Shown: positions 49,314 through 58,619, counted from the first letter of the stretch. The stretch: DNA of 64,000 nt from Slackia exigua ATCC 700122 (GCF_000162875.1 NZ_GG700631.1:228495-292494), one strand, 5' to 3'. Numbers and translations: made by a program. The notes: a model not told the origin generated them from the sequence alone.

Positions 49314-51500
49314 CTACATGAACTTCGTCTCGGCGAGCTTCCCGTCGACGAAATCGTTGAGCTTCAGCGCCGGCCCGCGCAGCGCGAGCGCGACCAGCAG
49401 CGTCGGTATCGCAAACGCAAGCAGCGCGACCACGTGGAAGGCGAATTCGCCGCCGTAGATGCCCGCCACGCACGCCGCCATCGCGTTCATGCCGTGGGTG
49501 AAGGGCAAGAACGGATAGACGGCCTGGAAGAACGGACCCGTCATCTCGATAGGGAACGTGCCGCCCGACCCCGCCACCTGCATCACAAGCAGAATGACCG
49601 CAACCGCCTTGCCCACCTCGTTGAACATCGCGGTCAACGTATACATCATCAGCATGAATACCTGACCGGCAACGATGCCGGCAATCACGAAGAGGACCGG
49701 ATGGACGCACTGGATCTGCAGGACGAACAGATCGCCCAGGCATACGAGCAGCGCCTGTCCGAAGGAAAGCAGCGAGAAGATGCCGAACCGTCCGAAATAG
49801 CGCGCCGCGGGCGACGGCATGCCCAGCTCGAGCAGGCGCCGATCGGCGATGCGGGTCCTCATCATCGCCGCAAGGATGATGGCGCCGACCCAAAGCGAAA
49901 GGACCGTGTAGAAGGGAGCCATGGCCGAACCGTTGTTCGCGACCCCATAGACGGCCTGCCGATCGACGCGCACGGGCGAGGCCAGATATTCGGCAAGGGC
50001 ATCCGACCCTCCGTTCAAGATCGTGCGCACTTCGTCAAGATTGCCCGACGCAAGGGCCGCTGCGAGCTTTCCACGGGATTCATCCAGATAGGAAGCGGTA
50101 TCGTCAAGCTTGTCCGCCGCGTCGTCGAGCGACGAGGCCGCATCGGACAAGCGGGAGGAAAGCGATCCGGCATTGCGGGAAAGGCTTCCCGCGACATCCG
50201 CCAGATCGGACGCCACCGTCGAGGACTTCGTCGAGATATCCCCGAGCGATGCGGTCAGCGCGTCCAGGGATTTCCTGAGATCGTCCGACCCCGACACATC
50301 CGAAATGCTCGCCTTCGCATCGGCGATAGATGACCGTACGGTATCTATCTGCGCTGATGCATCTGACGTACCTGCGTCGAGAGCGTCCGCCGCGTCGCCG
50401 AGGTTCTGCTGCAGCGCTGCAAGCTCGGCGATGACGCGGTCGATCGCGGCCGTGGCCTCCCCGCTCGTATCGGCGGCCGCCACGGCATCGCGCACCGATT
50501 CATAAGCGACGCGAGAATCCTCCGCCTCCTGCGCGGCGGAACGCAGAATCGCCGAAGCATCGCTTGATCGGCCCTGGGCGTCGTCGAGCGCGGAAGTCAC
50601 CTCGGCGTCCAAGCCGTCGAAGCCCGCGAGGCTCTGCGCCAGGGCGCCCTGCACCGCTCCGGTCGCCGCGTCGAACGAATCCGACGCATCGGACAAGCCG
50701 GATGCCGCATCCGTGATGGAGGAAACGGCGCCCGACGAGGCGTCCTTCGACGATGAAAGCATCGAGGCCGATGCATCGGACAGGCCGGATGCCGCCGTCA
50801 TGAGGGACGAGAACGCGCGCATGTCGCCCTCGGCCGAACGCATGTCGCGGGCCGCATCGGCCATATGCCCGTCCATGCGCGCCGCATAGGTGGAGACCTG
50901 ATCGCCGTCGAGATAGGACACGAGGTCGCTCGCAAGGGACAGAGCCGCCTTGTCCACCGTCTCGGTGAACTTCACGCGCACGGAGTCCTGCACCGAAGCA
51001 GCGCCTTTCTCCGTGATGCGCGGTGCGATGGGGTTTTCCTTCTCGTTGGTGTAATAGGTGATCTCCGAATGCGTGACGTCGGGCGAAAACAACGTCATCA
51101 TGTCGGCGCTGAAACCCTCGGGGATGACGATGGCCGCATAGTATCTGCCCGACCGGATGCCCTCGACCGCTTCGTCCTCGCTGACGAAGACCCAGTCGAA
51201 GCTGTCGTCGGCGCGCAGCGACGACACGACGGCGTCGCCCATGTTGATGTCCACGGGCGTCAGGTCGCTTTCGTAGCCCGCGTCCTCGTTCGCAACCGCG
51301 ACCTTGAGCCCCTCGGTATGCCCGTATGGATCCCAGCTGCCAGCGATATTGAACCATGCATACATCGGAGGCACGAGCACCAGGCCCATGAGGACGATGA
51401 TGCCGATGACGTTCTTCACGCCGTAACGCACGTCGCCGGCGAATATCCGCAGGACGTCGCCTACGACCTTGGCCGGGCTCTCAAGCCGAGGAGGCTTCAT
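49314..51500 (-). CDS. YhgE/Pip-domain membrane protein (second of a pair)
   Basis: A 728-residue membrane protein. One N-terminal span (IIVLMGLVLVPPMYAWFNIAG) is followed by the Pip motif SWDPYGHTEGLKVAVANEDAG, a long Ala/Ser/Asp-rich extracytoplasmic region with repeated SDASSML- and DAASGLSD-type heptads that look coiled-coil, and five or more C-terminal ABC2-like spans. This matches YhgE/Pip proteins related to phage-infection proteins and type VII accessory exporters; the substrate is unknown. Its start overlaps the stop of the larger YhgE gene by four bases (ATGA), so both are translated together and probably form a complex. Confidence 0.85.
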   Translation of the reverse strand: MKPPRLESPAKVVGDVLRIFAGDVRYGVKNVIGIIVLMGLVLVPPMYAWFNIAGSWDPYGHTEGLKVAVANEDAGYESDLTPVDINMGDAVVSSLRADDSFDWVFVSEDEAVEGIRSGRYYAAIVIPEGFSADMMTLFSPDVTHSEITYYTNEKENPIAPRITEKGAASVQDSVRVKFTETVDKAALSLASDLVSYLDGDQVSTYAARMDGHMADAARDMRSAEGDMRAFSSLMTAASGLSDASASMLSSSKDASSGAVSSITDAASGLSDASDSFDAATGAVQGALAQSLAGFDGLDAEVTSALDDAQGRSSDASAILRSAAQEAEDSRVAYESVRDAVAAADTSGEATAAIDRVIAELAALQQNLGDAADALDAGTSDASAQIDTVRSSIADAKASISDVSGSDDLRKSLDALTASLGDISTKSSTVASDLADVAGSLSRNAGSLSSRLSDAASSLDDAADKLDDTASYLDESRGKLAAALASGNLDEVRTILNGGSDALAEYLASPVRVDRQAVYGVANNGSAMAPFYTVLSLWVGAIILAAMMRTRIADRRLLELGMPSPAARYFGRFGIFSLLSFGQALLVCLGDLFVLQIQCVHPVLFVIAGIVAGQVFMLMMYTLTAMFNEVGKAVAVILLVMQVAGSGGTFPIEMTGPFFQAVYPFLPFTHGMNAMAACVAGIYGGEFAFHVVALLAFAIPTLLVALALRGPALKLNDFVDGKLAETKFM

Positions 51501-54373
51501 CGCGCGCCTCCCTTCTCATCGGAAGGACCGGGCGCGTCGTCGGACCCGAAGGGATCGATGCCGGGCGCGCTCCCAGAATCCAAGGAGCCGCCATGCCCGA
51601 GAGAATCGACGTCGGCCTTATCGCCGGATGCGAAGGGGACGACGCCGTATTCGCCATCGATTCGGGAGCGGCCGCCCGCATCTGCGCCATCGTGGAATGC
51701 AAGAGGGTCATCTCCCCTGAACAGGTCTTCTTGCAGCGCTATCCACTCCGATTCGACGCCTGCCCGCTCGTGCGCGCCCGGCTTCGTCGAGGCGGTCCGG
51801 GCCTCGACGACGCGCGCATGATGATCGGGCGAGAAATCATGGTGGCGGAGAGGCAGGTGGTCGCGCGCGTCATCGATGAGCGCATCCCCGCCGAGGCCGG
51901 CCATGCGCAGTTGGAAGCCGAGGCTTTCATGCAGGAATTCGACGACGATGAGGAACACGTCGACGAGAATGACGAGGGCGATCATGCCGGCAAGCAGCAT
52001 GAGCTTGTCGTCCACGTCCACATTGACGAACGAGACCAGCGCCATGAGCACGAGCGGCAGCGCGGCGACGACATACGACCCGACGCGCACGATGCCGTCG
52101 TAGCTGCGGTTGAACCGCTCTGCGCGATCGAGCAGCATCGCACGGTACGTATCGGTATCCAGCAGGGCCCGGATGACATTGCGGGCACGGTAGCGCGATT
52201 GGCGCATGCCCTGCTCCTCGCTTACGAGAAAGCCCGTCTCGTGCAGCTTGGCATCGAAGAGCACATTGAGGTTGAGCACGTAGGGACGCACGACCAGGCC
52301 GATGAAAAGCGAGACGAGCACGATGGACAGGAGGATGGCCGCGTCGAAGGCGAGGTCGTGGCCGTATATGCCGGCCATGGCCTGGCGCATCGCGTCGATG
52401 CCGTAGGTGAACGGGAGAAGCGGATGCACCATGCGGAAGAACCCCGGCATCATCTCGATCGGATACATGCCCGACGACCCGGGAATCTGCATGATGAGCA
52501 GGATGACCGCCGCAGCCTTGCCGATATGCCGAAGCGTGATGCCGAGCATGAAGATGATGTTCATGTAGGCGAGCGACGTCAGCACGCCGGCGGCGAGGAA
52601 GGCGACGGGGTTTTCGCATTGCACGCCGATGACCAGATCGCCCGTGCAGATCACGAGCGCCTGCAGGATGGAAAGCACCATGAAAAGAAGCCAGCGGCCG
52701 AGATACGCCCTCGTGGCGGTGAGACCTTCGATGCCTTCGCGATCGACCTCGAGCTTGATGAGCGCCATGAGCACGAAGCCGCCCACCCAGAGGGCGAGGT
52801 TGGTGTAGAAGGGGGCCACCGACGACCCGTAGTTCTCCACCGGATAGACGACCTTGGTCGTAAGCGTCACGGGCGAGGCCATGAAATCGCCCACGTCGGC
52901 CGGATCGATGCCGAGAATCTGGGAAAGCTCGTCGATTTCGAGCGAATCGGACAGAGCAGCCAGGTCGGATGCCGTCGAGGACAGGTCGGCCTGGGTGGTC
53001 GCGAGGGTGGATGCCGTCGCATCGAGGGCAGAGGCGCTTTCGCCGAGCGTTCCATCGAGCTGATCCAGGAGCGCAAGGGCCTGATCGGCCTGCGGCCCGA
53101 GCGCAGACGACACGCCGGATAGCAGTCCGAGAGATGTCGACAGGGAGCCGAGACCCGATGTCACCTGGGGCGTTATGGTCGTATTCACGGACTGCGCCGA
53201 CGAGGAGATGCCGGCAAGCCCGTTCGACACGATGCCTCCCATCGCCTGCACGTGCCCGTTCGCCGCGCTCACGGCGGCATCCAGGGCATCGCTCGTCTCC
53301 TTGAGCGTGCCGACGGCGGCCCGATAGCGATCGTTGCGCGCCTGAAGATCGTCGATCGCTTTCGAAACGTTCGGATCGGCGGATGCGAGCGCCTTCAGCG
53401 CCGCAATGGCTTCGTCGTTGCGGTCGATCGCCTTGTTGAGCGATGCGATCGCGGCATCCACGTCGCCTTTCGCCTCGGTCGTCTTCGCCGCCAACTTGCC
53501 GACCGCGATCGATGCCTGGCTCGAAGCTCCGCCGAGGGCCACGCTCCCCTTCGTGAGCGCACCGGATGCCGATGCCGAAAACGATCCGGCGTCGGCTTGG
53601 GCGGACGTCATGAGCGCCCCCGCCGTATCGAGGGACGAGGAGATCGACGAAGCGAGGGACTTCGCATCGCCGAGCGTCGTGCGCGCCGACGAAACCGAAC
53701 CCTTCCAGCCGTCGATGCCTTCCGAAGCGGATGCCAGGGCCTCCCGCACCGACGACAAGTCGTCGCTTGCGCCGGCGACCCCGGCCGCAACGCCTGCGTT
53801 CGCACCCTCGACCTCGCCCTTCACAGACTTTGCGGCATCGCGCGCGGCAGACGAGGCCGCCTCGCTCGCTGCGGATGCGAACTGCTCGTTGACCTTGCGC
53901 TCAAGCGCCGTCGCGCCCGAATCGGTCACCTTCGTGGCGACGGCGCTGTGCTTCTCGTTCGCGTAATACGTGATCGTAGGATGCTCGGGCTTGCCGGTGA
54001 GCACGCTTGCGAAATCGGCGCTGAAATCAGCAGGGATGACGTAGGCGGCATAGTACGTGCCCGACTCGACGCCTTGTACGGCCTCGTCTTCGGACACGAA
54101 CTCCCAACCCAGCTGATCATCGTCTTGCAGGTTCGCTTCCACCTGGGATCCGACGTCGATATGCCCGAGCGCCTCGGTATCGGCGCCGACATCGGCATTC
54201 GCCACCGCCACCCGGATGTTCCCGGTGTTCCCGTACGGATCCCAATTCGCCCAGACGCAGTACCACGCATAGAGCGCAGGGAGAACGATAAGTCCTGCTA
54301 TGACGATGAGCGCGACCGGATTGCGCGCAAGACGCCCCAGGTCGCGCGCGAGTATCCTAAAGGCGGTCTTCAT
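51497..54373 (-). CDS. YhgE/Pip-domain membrane protein with extra C-terminal membrane module
   Basis: A 958-residue homologue of the next gene. The N-terminal span (VALIVIAGLIVLPALYAW) is followed by NWDPYGNTGNIRVAVANADVG, a long extracytoplasmic Ala/Ser-rich helical region, and an ABC2-like C-terminal membrane domain (GSSGMYPIEMMPGFFRMVHP). Beyond the usual end it continues for about 240 residues with a basic stretch (RQSRYRARNVIRALLDTD), two further spans (VVAALPLVLMALVSFV, MIALVILVDVFLIVVEFL) and an acidic, disordered tail. The start is preceded by a weakly matching site. It is the first gene of a two-gene unit. An export or cell-envelope role is likely. Confidence 0.85.
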   Translation of the reverse strand: MKTAFRILARDLGRLARNPVALIVIAGLIVLPALYAWYCVWANWDPYGNTGNIRVAVANADVGADTEALGHIDVGSQVEANLQDDDQLGWEFVSEDEAVQGVESGTYYAAYVIPADFSADFASVLTGKPEHPTITYYANEKHSAVATKVTDSGATALERKVNEQFASAASEAASSAARDAAKSVKGEVEGANAGVAAGVAGASDDLSSVREALASASEGIDGWKGSVSSARTTLGDAKSLASSISSSLDTAGALMTSAQADAGSFSASASGALTKGSVALGGASSQASIAVGKLAAKTTEAKGDVDAAIASLNKAIDRNDEAIAALKALASADPNVSKAIDDLQARNDRYRAAVGTLKETSDALDAAVSAANGHVQAMGGIVSNGLAGISSSAQSVNTTITPQVTSGLGSLSTSLGLLSGVSSALGPQADQALALLDQLDGTLGESASALDATASTLATTQADLSSTASDLAALSDSLEIDELSQILGIDPADVGDFMASPVTLTTKVVYPVENYGSSVAPFYTNLALWVGGFVLMALIKLEVDREGIEGLTATRAYLGRWLLFMVLSILQALVICTGDLVIGVQCENPVAFLAAGVLTSLAYMNIIFMLGITLRHIGKAAAVILLIMQIPGSSGMYPIEMMPGFFRMVHPLLPFTYGIDAMRQAMAGIYGHDLAFDAAILLSIVLVSLFIGLVVRPYVLNLNVLFDAKLHETGFLVSEEQGMRQSRYRARNVIRALLDTDTYRAMLLDRAERFNRSYDGIVRVGSYVVAALPLVLMALVSFVNVDVDDKLMLLAGMIALVILVDVFLIVVEFLHESLGFQLRMAGLGGDALIDDARDHLPLRHHDFSPDHHARVVEARTASTKPGAHERAGVESEWIALQEDLFRGDDPLAFHDGADAGGRSRIDGEYGVVPFASGDKADVDSLGHGGSLDSGSAPGIDPFGSDDAPGPSDEKGGAR

Positions 54374-54406
54374 GGAAGAGGGGGCTCCTCGAGTTTCGGC
54401 GCATAT

Positions 54407-54492
54407 GATGCAGTATCGCGTATCCTACCGCCGACTCGCCTTTTCGGGAAGGCGTGCAAGCCCCGCTCCTGATCGATTCCAAACGGCGGCTC
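54407..54492 (+). repeat. 86-base dispersed repeat, copy 1
   Basis: Matches 58178-58263 at 81 of 86 bases in the same orientation. It fills most of the gap between the LuxR stop (54494) and the YhgE start (54373). It contains a stem CGCCTT/AAGGCG (54437-54454) nested in CCGCCG/CGGCGG. Confidence 0.85.
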
Positions 54493-54493
54493 C

Positions 54494-55912
54494 TTATGCA
54501 ACGGGACGCGTCGGATTCACCAAATCGATGATGTCCTGCTTCGAGTGAACCTCGAGCGATGCGTAGATTTTCTTCGCGTGCGTCCTGACCGTATTTTCCG
54601 AAATATAAAGCCTTCGCGCGATAGACGGTATGTCGTGGCCGTGAGCAAGCAGGTCGAACACCTCGGACTGACGCTCGGAAAACCCGTTCTCCTCGGCGAT
54701 AAGACGGCAGCGCGCGCTCACGATGTCAGAACCTGGCACGACGACACTAGCCTGTCTCTTAGCCCCGCTTCGCCCGTTGATGAGGAAGACCGCGAGCGAG
54801 CAGCCGTAGAGCAGAAGGAATGCCGCCGTGATCGCTTGACTTTCCCGAGGGATGGAACTTCCGGCCATAAGCCCCGCGATATCGGAACCCAAATGATGAA
54901 AGGCGTACAAGACGCCGGCAGACAGCGGGTAGGCCACCGCGAGGGAAAGTCCCGTCCGCTTCGCGCAGTCGATGCATGACATCATCATGACGACGGAAAA
55001 CAGCGTGAAGCCGAACGTCCCCATGAACACAACGGCCATACGCTGGTCGCCCTGCAAAAACGGAAAGAACAGCAATGCGGTGATGAGCAGAGGGTAGAAA
55101 ACCATGAACGCCTTGGTGATGCTCGTGGAACGATGCAGCGCTCCCCATGCCGCCGCAAGGACGACGGCACTCGCGATGTTCGCACCGTATACGATAAAAC
55201 CTCTTCCGATGAACGACGGCGTCTCGACGACCATGCCCGATTCGAGCATGGTGGACGCAAGACCGATCATGGCGAGGCAGAAAAGCGACGGCGCCAGATC
55301 AACCAGGGTATCTTTCATCACAACCGACCGCGATCCGATGCCTGTCTCGTGTCCCGCTCCAGATGTATCCGGAAGACGCAGGCAAGCGAAGAGCGACGCA
55401 AGGCAGAGCATCGCGAGCAGAAGCATGACGAGAAGCACGGCCTGTCGATCGATGAGCACATAGACGAGAAAAGGTGCCGCGGCAAGCACCGATCCCAGGA
55501 TTATCTGTTTGCGTGCTTCTTCCGCCACGCTCAAGGCAAACACGTATTCCCAACATATGAAGCAGCAGGTCGTACCGATGCCATACAGGATTCCAGAGGC
55601 GAAGAGCATCGCCTCGGCATCGGTAAGATAGAAGCCCAAGAGCAGCACGATTCCTGCGAACAATAATCCTGCAGCCTCGGGAAACGGCCTTCTATCGAAC
55701 GCCTTCGGGACCAAGGCCGCCGCAAGCGCGTACATGAAGAACGATGCCACGTTGCCCATCATCATCGATGAGCACCAGAGGCTTGCCGCGCCTGCGCCGA
55801 AAGCGCGCTGAGGCAGCGTCGAGAACCCCCAGAGTGAAAACGAATTCATGGCGAGAAACGCCGCGAAGCCGAAACCGACCAGAAGAAGCCTCGAACGATT
55901 CGAATTCGCCAT
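54494..55912 (-). CDS. LuxR-family regulator with multi-span membrane sensor domain (pair 3)
   Basis: A 472-residue regulator with about 12 membrane spans and a C-terminal LuxR helix-turn-helix (FSERQSEVFDLLAHGHDIPS, SENTVRTHAKKIYASLEVHS). The DNA-binding end is close to that of the pair 1 regulator (both end in a HSKQ-V/D-IDL segment). ATG 55912 follows AAGGGAGGGATAGG; the longer start at 55948 is not needed. It is divergent from the flavoprotein at 56137, and the shared promoter has two AGGTGA sites. An 86-base repeat lies directly behind its stop. Confidence 0.88.
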   Translation of the reverse strand: MANSNRSRLLLVGFGFAAFLAMNSFSLWGFSTLPQRAFGAGAASLWCSSMMMGNVASFFMYALAAALVPKAFDRRPFPEAAGLLFAGIVLLLGFYLTDAEAMLFASGILYGIGTTCCFICWEYVFALSVAEEARKQIILGSVLAAAPFLVYVLIDRQAVLLVMLLLAMLCLASLFACLRLPDTSGAGHETGIGSRSVVMKDTLVDLAPSLFCLAMIGLASTMLESGMVVETPSFIGRGFIVYGANIASAVVLAAAWGALHRSTSITKAFMVFYPLLITALLFFPFLQGDQRMAVVFMGTFGFTLFSVVMMMSCIDCAKRTGLSLAVAYPLSAGVLYAFHHLGSDIAGLMAGSSIPRESQAITAAFLLLYGCSLAVFLINGRSGAKRQASVVVPGSDIVSARCRLIAEENGFSERQSEVFDLLAHGHDIPSIARRLYISENTVRTHAKKIYASLEVHSKQDIIDLVNPTRPVA

Positions 55913-55971
55913 GCCTATCCCTCCCTTAGGTACGAGCGATCGTATCACAGGGATATCAGGCGGGCAAAAGT

Positions 55972-56004
55972 GTTCTCACCTGCGGTTTATAGATCATTTC
56001 ACCT
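55972..56004. promoter_or_regulatory. Candidate operator repeats in the LuxR/flavoprotein promoter (pair 3)
   Basis: On the minus strand AGGTGAGAAC (55972-55981) and AGGTGAAATG (55995-56004) are spaced 23 bases apart, about two helical turns. The same AGGTGA core is present in the pair 1 promoter (32073, 32102). Confidence 0.45.
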
Positions 56005-56136
56005 ACTGTATGCGATAGACGGAACGAAAAAACACCGACTGCGGGCGAAGGCGAGCGCGGCCATGCGGACTCATACTGGGCGCAAGCCCCGGGGAGGGGG
56101 ATGACTATTCGACGCATGTCGAACGAGGAGGGAACC

Positions 56137-57915
56137 ATGAGCATGACCATGAACCGTCGAAACTTCCTTAAAGGCGCGATCGCGACGGGAGCGATCGCGG
56201 CCACGGGAGCCGCGCTCTCAGGGTGCGCCAAGACCGACGCCGCAGACTCCGACATGGGACACGCCGATACGGGTGCCGATGCGACCTCGTATCTGACGGC
56301 CGACTCGTACGAACACGCAACCTGGAGCTTCGAAATTCCGCCCGAGCCTGTCGACGAAAGCGAGATCGCCGAGACCTACACCCATGACATCATCGTCGTA
56401 GGAGCCGGTATGGCAGGCCTGTGCACAGCCGTCTCCGCCGCAGAAACGGGTGCCGACGTCCTCGTATTCTCCGCAAGCTCCAAGCCCATCTCACGCGGCG
56501 GATCGAATCACGCCATCGGATCGAAATACCAAAAGGAGAAGGGTATCGACTACTCCCCCGAGATCGCGCGCGAAATCGTCAAGGCGGAGCAGACGGCGGG
56601 GACCTACTTCATGGACAAGAAGAAATGGGAGCGTTGGATCAACAACTCCGCCGAATCCATCGACTGGACGATCGACCACATGGAGAAAAGGGGTCTCAAA
56701 TGCTGCCTGGAGCCTGGCTACACCGACCCGGACGGCACCATCACCATCCCGCCCGCATCGCATAACTTCTACAACGACGAGCAGCCGTTCGGCGCCCTGT
56801 TCGGCGCCCCGCTCGAAGCGCAGGCCTATGCCGATATCCTGACCGACGACTTCGGCAAGGAGATCCATTACAACACGGTGGCGCAGTATCTCATTCGAGA
56901 AGATGGCAACAAAGGACGCGTCTCCGCAGTCGTCGCCAAGAACGCCGACGGGAAGTACGTGAAGTACGTAGCGAACAAAGCCGTCGTGCTCGCCACGGGC
57001 GACTTTTCCAAGAACCCCGACATGATGGCCAAATACAGCCCCTGGGCCTGGAAGCACTTCAAGGAGTCGCTTGCGGGAGACGTCAACTACGACGCCGAGC
57101 TCTCCTATTCGGGGCTCATGCCGGGCGACGGGCAGAAGATGGGGTTATGGATCGGTGCGGCGTGGCAGAAGACCTATCCGGTCGCAGCCATGATCAACGG
57201 CGGCGCCTCAGGTCCCGCGCATGGGGTGATTTCCAATTTCTGGGGCATCAATCTGGACATCCACGGCAAACGCTATCAGAACGAATGCACGAACTTCGCG
57301 TACGGGGCGATGTCGCTTCTGCAGCTTCCCCAGAAGACCGCGTTCGCCGCCTGGGACAAGGCCTATGCCTATACGCAGGACGAATGGGACGTCTTCGGCG
57401 TCTGCCTCGATCACGAGAACGGCATCATGCCGAAGACTCCCGAGGAAATGATCGCCTCATGGGACGAAGCCGTCGAAAACGGGTCTTCGAGCATCGGCAC
57501 CGGTGCCGTCTATTACAAGGCCGACACGCTTGAAGAGCTCGTCGCCCAGATGGAAGGCATCGATCAGAAGGAAGCGCTGGCCTCGATCGAGCGCTACAAC
57601 GCGTTCGCGGAGCAAGGACTCGACGAGGAGTTCCACGTGAATCCGGATATCCTTTATCCGATTTCCACCCCGCCGTTCTACGCTACCAAGACCGTTGGTG
57701 CCACGTTCCTCACGGTCTGCGGCGGCCTGCGCACGAATGAGAACATGCAGGTCTGCGATGAAGACGACATGCCGATCGAAGGCCTGTACAACACCGGCAT
57801 CATGACCGGTGACTTCTATGCGAACAGTTACAATTTCGTCATGCCCGGCCAGAATCTTGGCGCCGTATGCGGCACGCTCTCCTACCTGCTCGGACGCGAT
57901 CTGGCGAAACTGTAG
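56137..57915 (+). CDS. Tat-exported FAD-dependent reductase (fumarate reductase superfamily), pair 3
   Basis: A 592-residue exported flavoprotein. Twin-arginine-like signal NRRNFLKGAIATGAIA with lipobox LSGCAK, then the FAD fold DIIVVGAGMAGLCTAVSAAETG and late flavin segments VCGGLRTNENMQVCDEDDMP and LYNTGIMTGDFYANSYNF. No haem or FMN domain is attached, so it needs an external electron donor. ATG 56137 follows GAGGAGGG. It is divergent from the pair 3 LuxR gene, which is expected to control it. Its last five codons and stop lie within the first unit of a three-copy 37-38-base repeat. The substrate is unknown. Confidence 0.86.
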   Translation: MSMTMNRRNFLKGAIATGAIAATGAALSGCAKTDAADSDMGHADTGADATSYLTADSYEHATWSFEIPPEPVDESEIAETYTHDIIVVGAGMAGLCTAVSAAETGADVLVFSASSKPISRGGSNHAIGSKYQKEKGIDYSPEIAREIVKAEQTAGTYFMDKKKWERWINNSAESIDWTIDHMEKRGLKCCLEPGYTDPDGTITIPPASHNFYNDEQPFGALFGAPLEAQAYADILTDDFGKEIHYNTVAQYLIREDGNKGRVSAVVAKNADGKYVKYVANKAVVLATGDFSKNPDMMAKYSPWAWKHFKESLAGDVNYDAELSYSGLMPGDGQKMGLWIGAAWQKTYPVAAMINGGASGPAHGVISNFWGINLDIHGKRYQNECTNFAYGAMSLLQLPQKTAFAAWDKAYAYTQDEWDVFGVCLDHENGIMPKTPEEMIASWDEAVENGSSSIGTGAVYYKADTLEELVAQMEGIDQKEALASIERYNAFAEQGLDEEFHVNPDILYPISTPPFYATKTVGATFLTVCGGLRTNENMQVCDEDDMPIEGLYNTGIMTGDFYANSYNFVMPGQNLGAVCGTLSYLLGRDLAKL

Positions 57916-58009
57916 AGATCCTTCCGGCGGACGCCGATCTGGCGAAACTGCAGATGCCTTCCCGGCGGACCCAATGTGGCGAAACTGCAGATGCCTTCCC
58001 AGCGGACCC
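57898..58009 (+). repeat. Three-copy tandem repeat of 37-38 bases spanning the flavoprotein stop
   Basis: Units at 57898-57935, 57936-57972 and 57973-58009 share TGGCGAAACTG and a CCTTCC..GCGGAC core. Unit 1 contains the last five codons and the TAG stop of the flavoprotein gene; in units 2 and 3 the TAG position reads CAG. Units 2 and 3 match at 34 of 37 bases. There are no spacers. Confidence 0.88.
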
Positions 58010-58035
58010 GCTTTTGTCGCGCAGCATCCCTAACG

Positions 58036-58069
58036 TCGCACCTGGAATGGAGGGTCATTCCAGGTGCGA
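58036..58069. repeat. Perfect 14-base inverted repeat (hairpin)
   Basis: TCGCACCTGGAATG (58036-58049) and CATTCCAGGTGCGA (58056-58069) are exact arms with a six-base loop GAGGGT. No T-run follows on either strand. It may still end the flavoprotein transcript as the first strong hairpin after the stop. Confidence 0.75.
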
Positions 58070-58177
58070 TCGCAGCGAGAAGAGGATTTGAGCATGCAAG
58101 GAACCGACCGCGGCAAAACCCATCCTCCCGTCGCCTCGTCGAAGAGGGGTCCCTCATGCAAGGAGCCAGCACGGAAC

Positions 58178-58263
58178 GATGCAGTATCGCGTATCCTACC
58201 GTCGAGTCGCCTTTTCGGGAAGGCGTGCAGGCCCTGCTCCCGATCGATTCCAAACGGCGGCTC
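58178..58263 (+). repeat. 86-base dispersed repeat, copy 2
   Basis: Same element as 54407-54492 with five differences. The bases to its left (from about 58141) also show weak similarity to the left flank of copy 1 (from about 54374), so the duplicated segment was probably longer. Confidence 0.85.
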
Positions 58264-58265
58264 GA

Positions 58266-58310
58266 TATCAGGCAACTTCCTATCAGGCCTCTCCCTATCA
58301 GGCCGGAACG
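58266..58310 (+). repeat. Three 15-base tandem units
   Basis: Units begin at 58266, 58281 and 58296 and each starts TATCAGGC; the rest of each unit has diverged. Confidence 0.65.
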
Positions 58311-58390
58311 TTCGGATGAGCTCAACCTGCCGAAAAATCGGAGCTTTGCGAAAAAACGCGGGTGTTTCAGGCTCAACTGCCAGAATATCA

Positions 58391-58548
58391 GAGCTTAGTG
58401 GGGAACTTACATCGTACGCTATTGCTCTCGCACGGATCTACGCTTCTAGCGTTCCCTTATATGCCACATAGGCCTTATGCATGCACTATATATTGAAACG
58501 TTGGCCGAGGGACCTTCTTGATTTGACTTACAAAACTCCACTAAGCTC
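58391..58548. repeat. Long-range inverted arms enclosing an AT-rich segment (possible small mobile element)
   Basis: GAGCTTAGTGGGG (58391-58403) is matched in reverse complement by CTCCACTAAGCTC (58536-58548) at 12 of 13 bases. The enclosed 132 bases are AT-richer than the flanks. No target-site duplication is visible, so this is only a candidate for a miniature inverted-repeat element. Confidence 0.35.
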
Positions 58549-58619
58549 CGTATTTTTGACACTAGAGGGGAAAAGAACATATACACCATCGCGCAACAAG
58601 CCGACCGGAGCCCGATTCA

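Noticed and set aside
57898..58009. CRISPR array
   Set aside because: The 37-38-base units are directly adjacent with no spacers, the first lies inside a coding end, and no cas genes are present.
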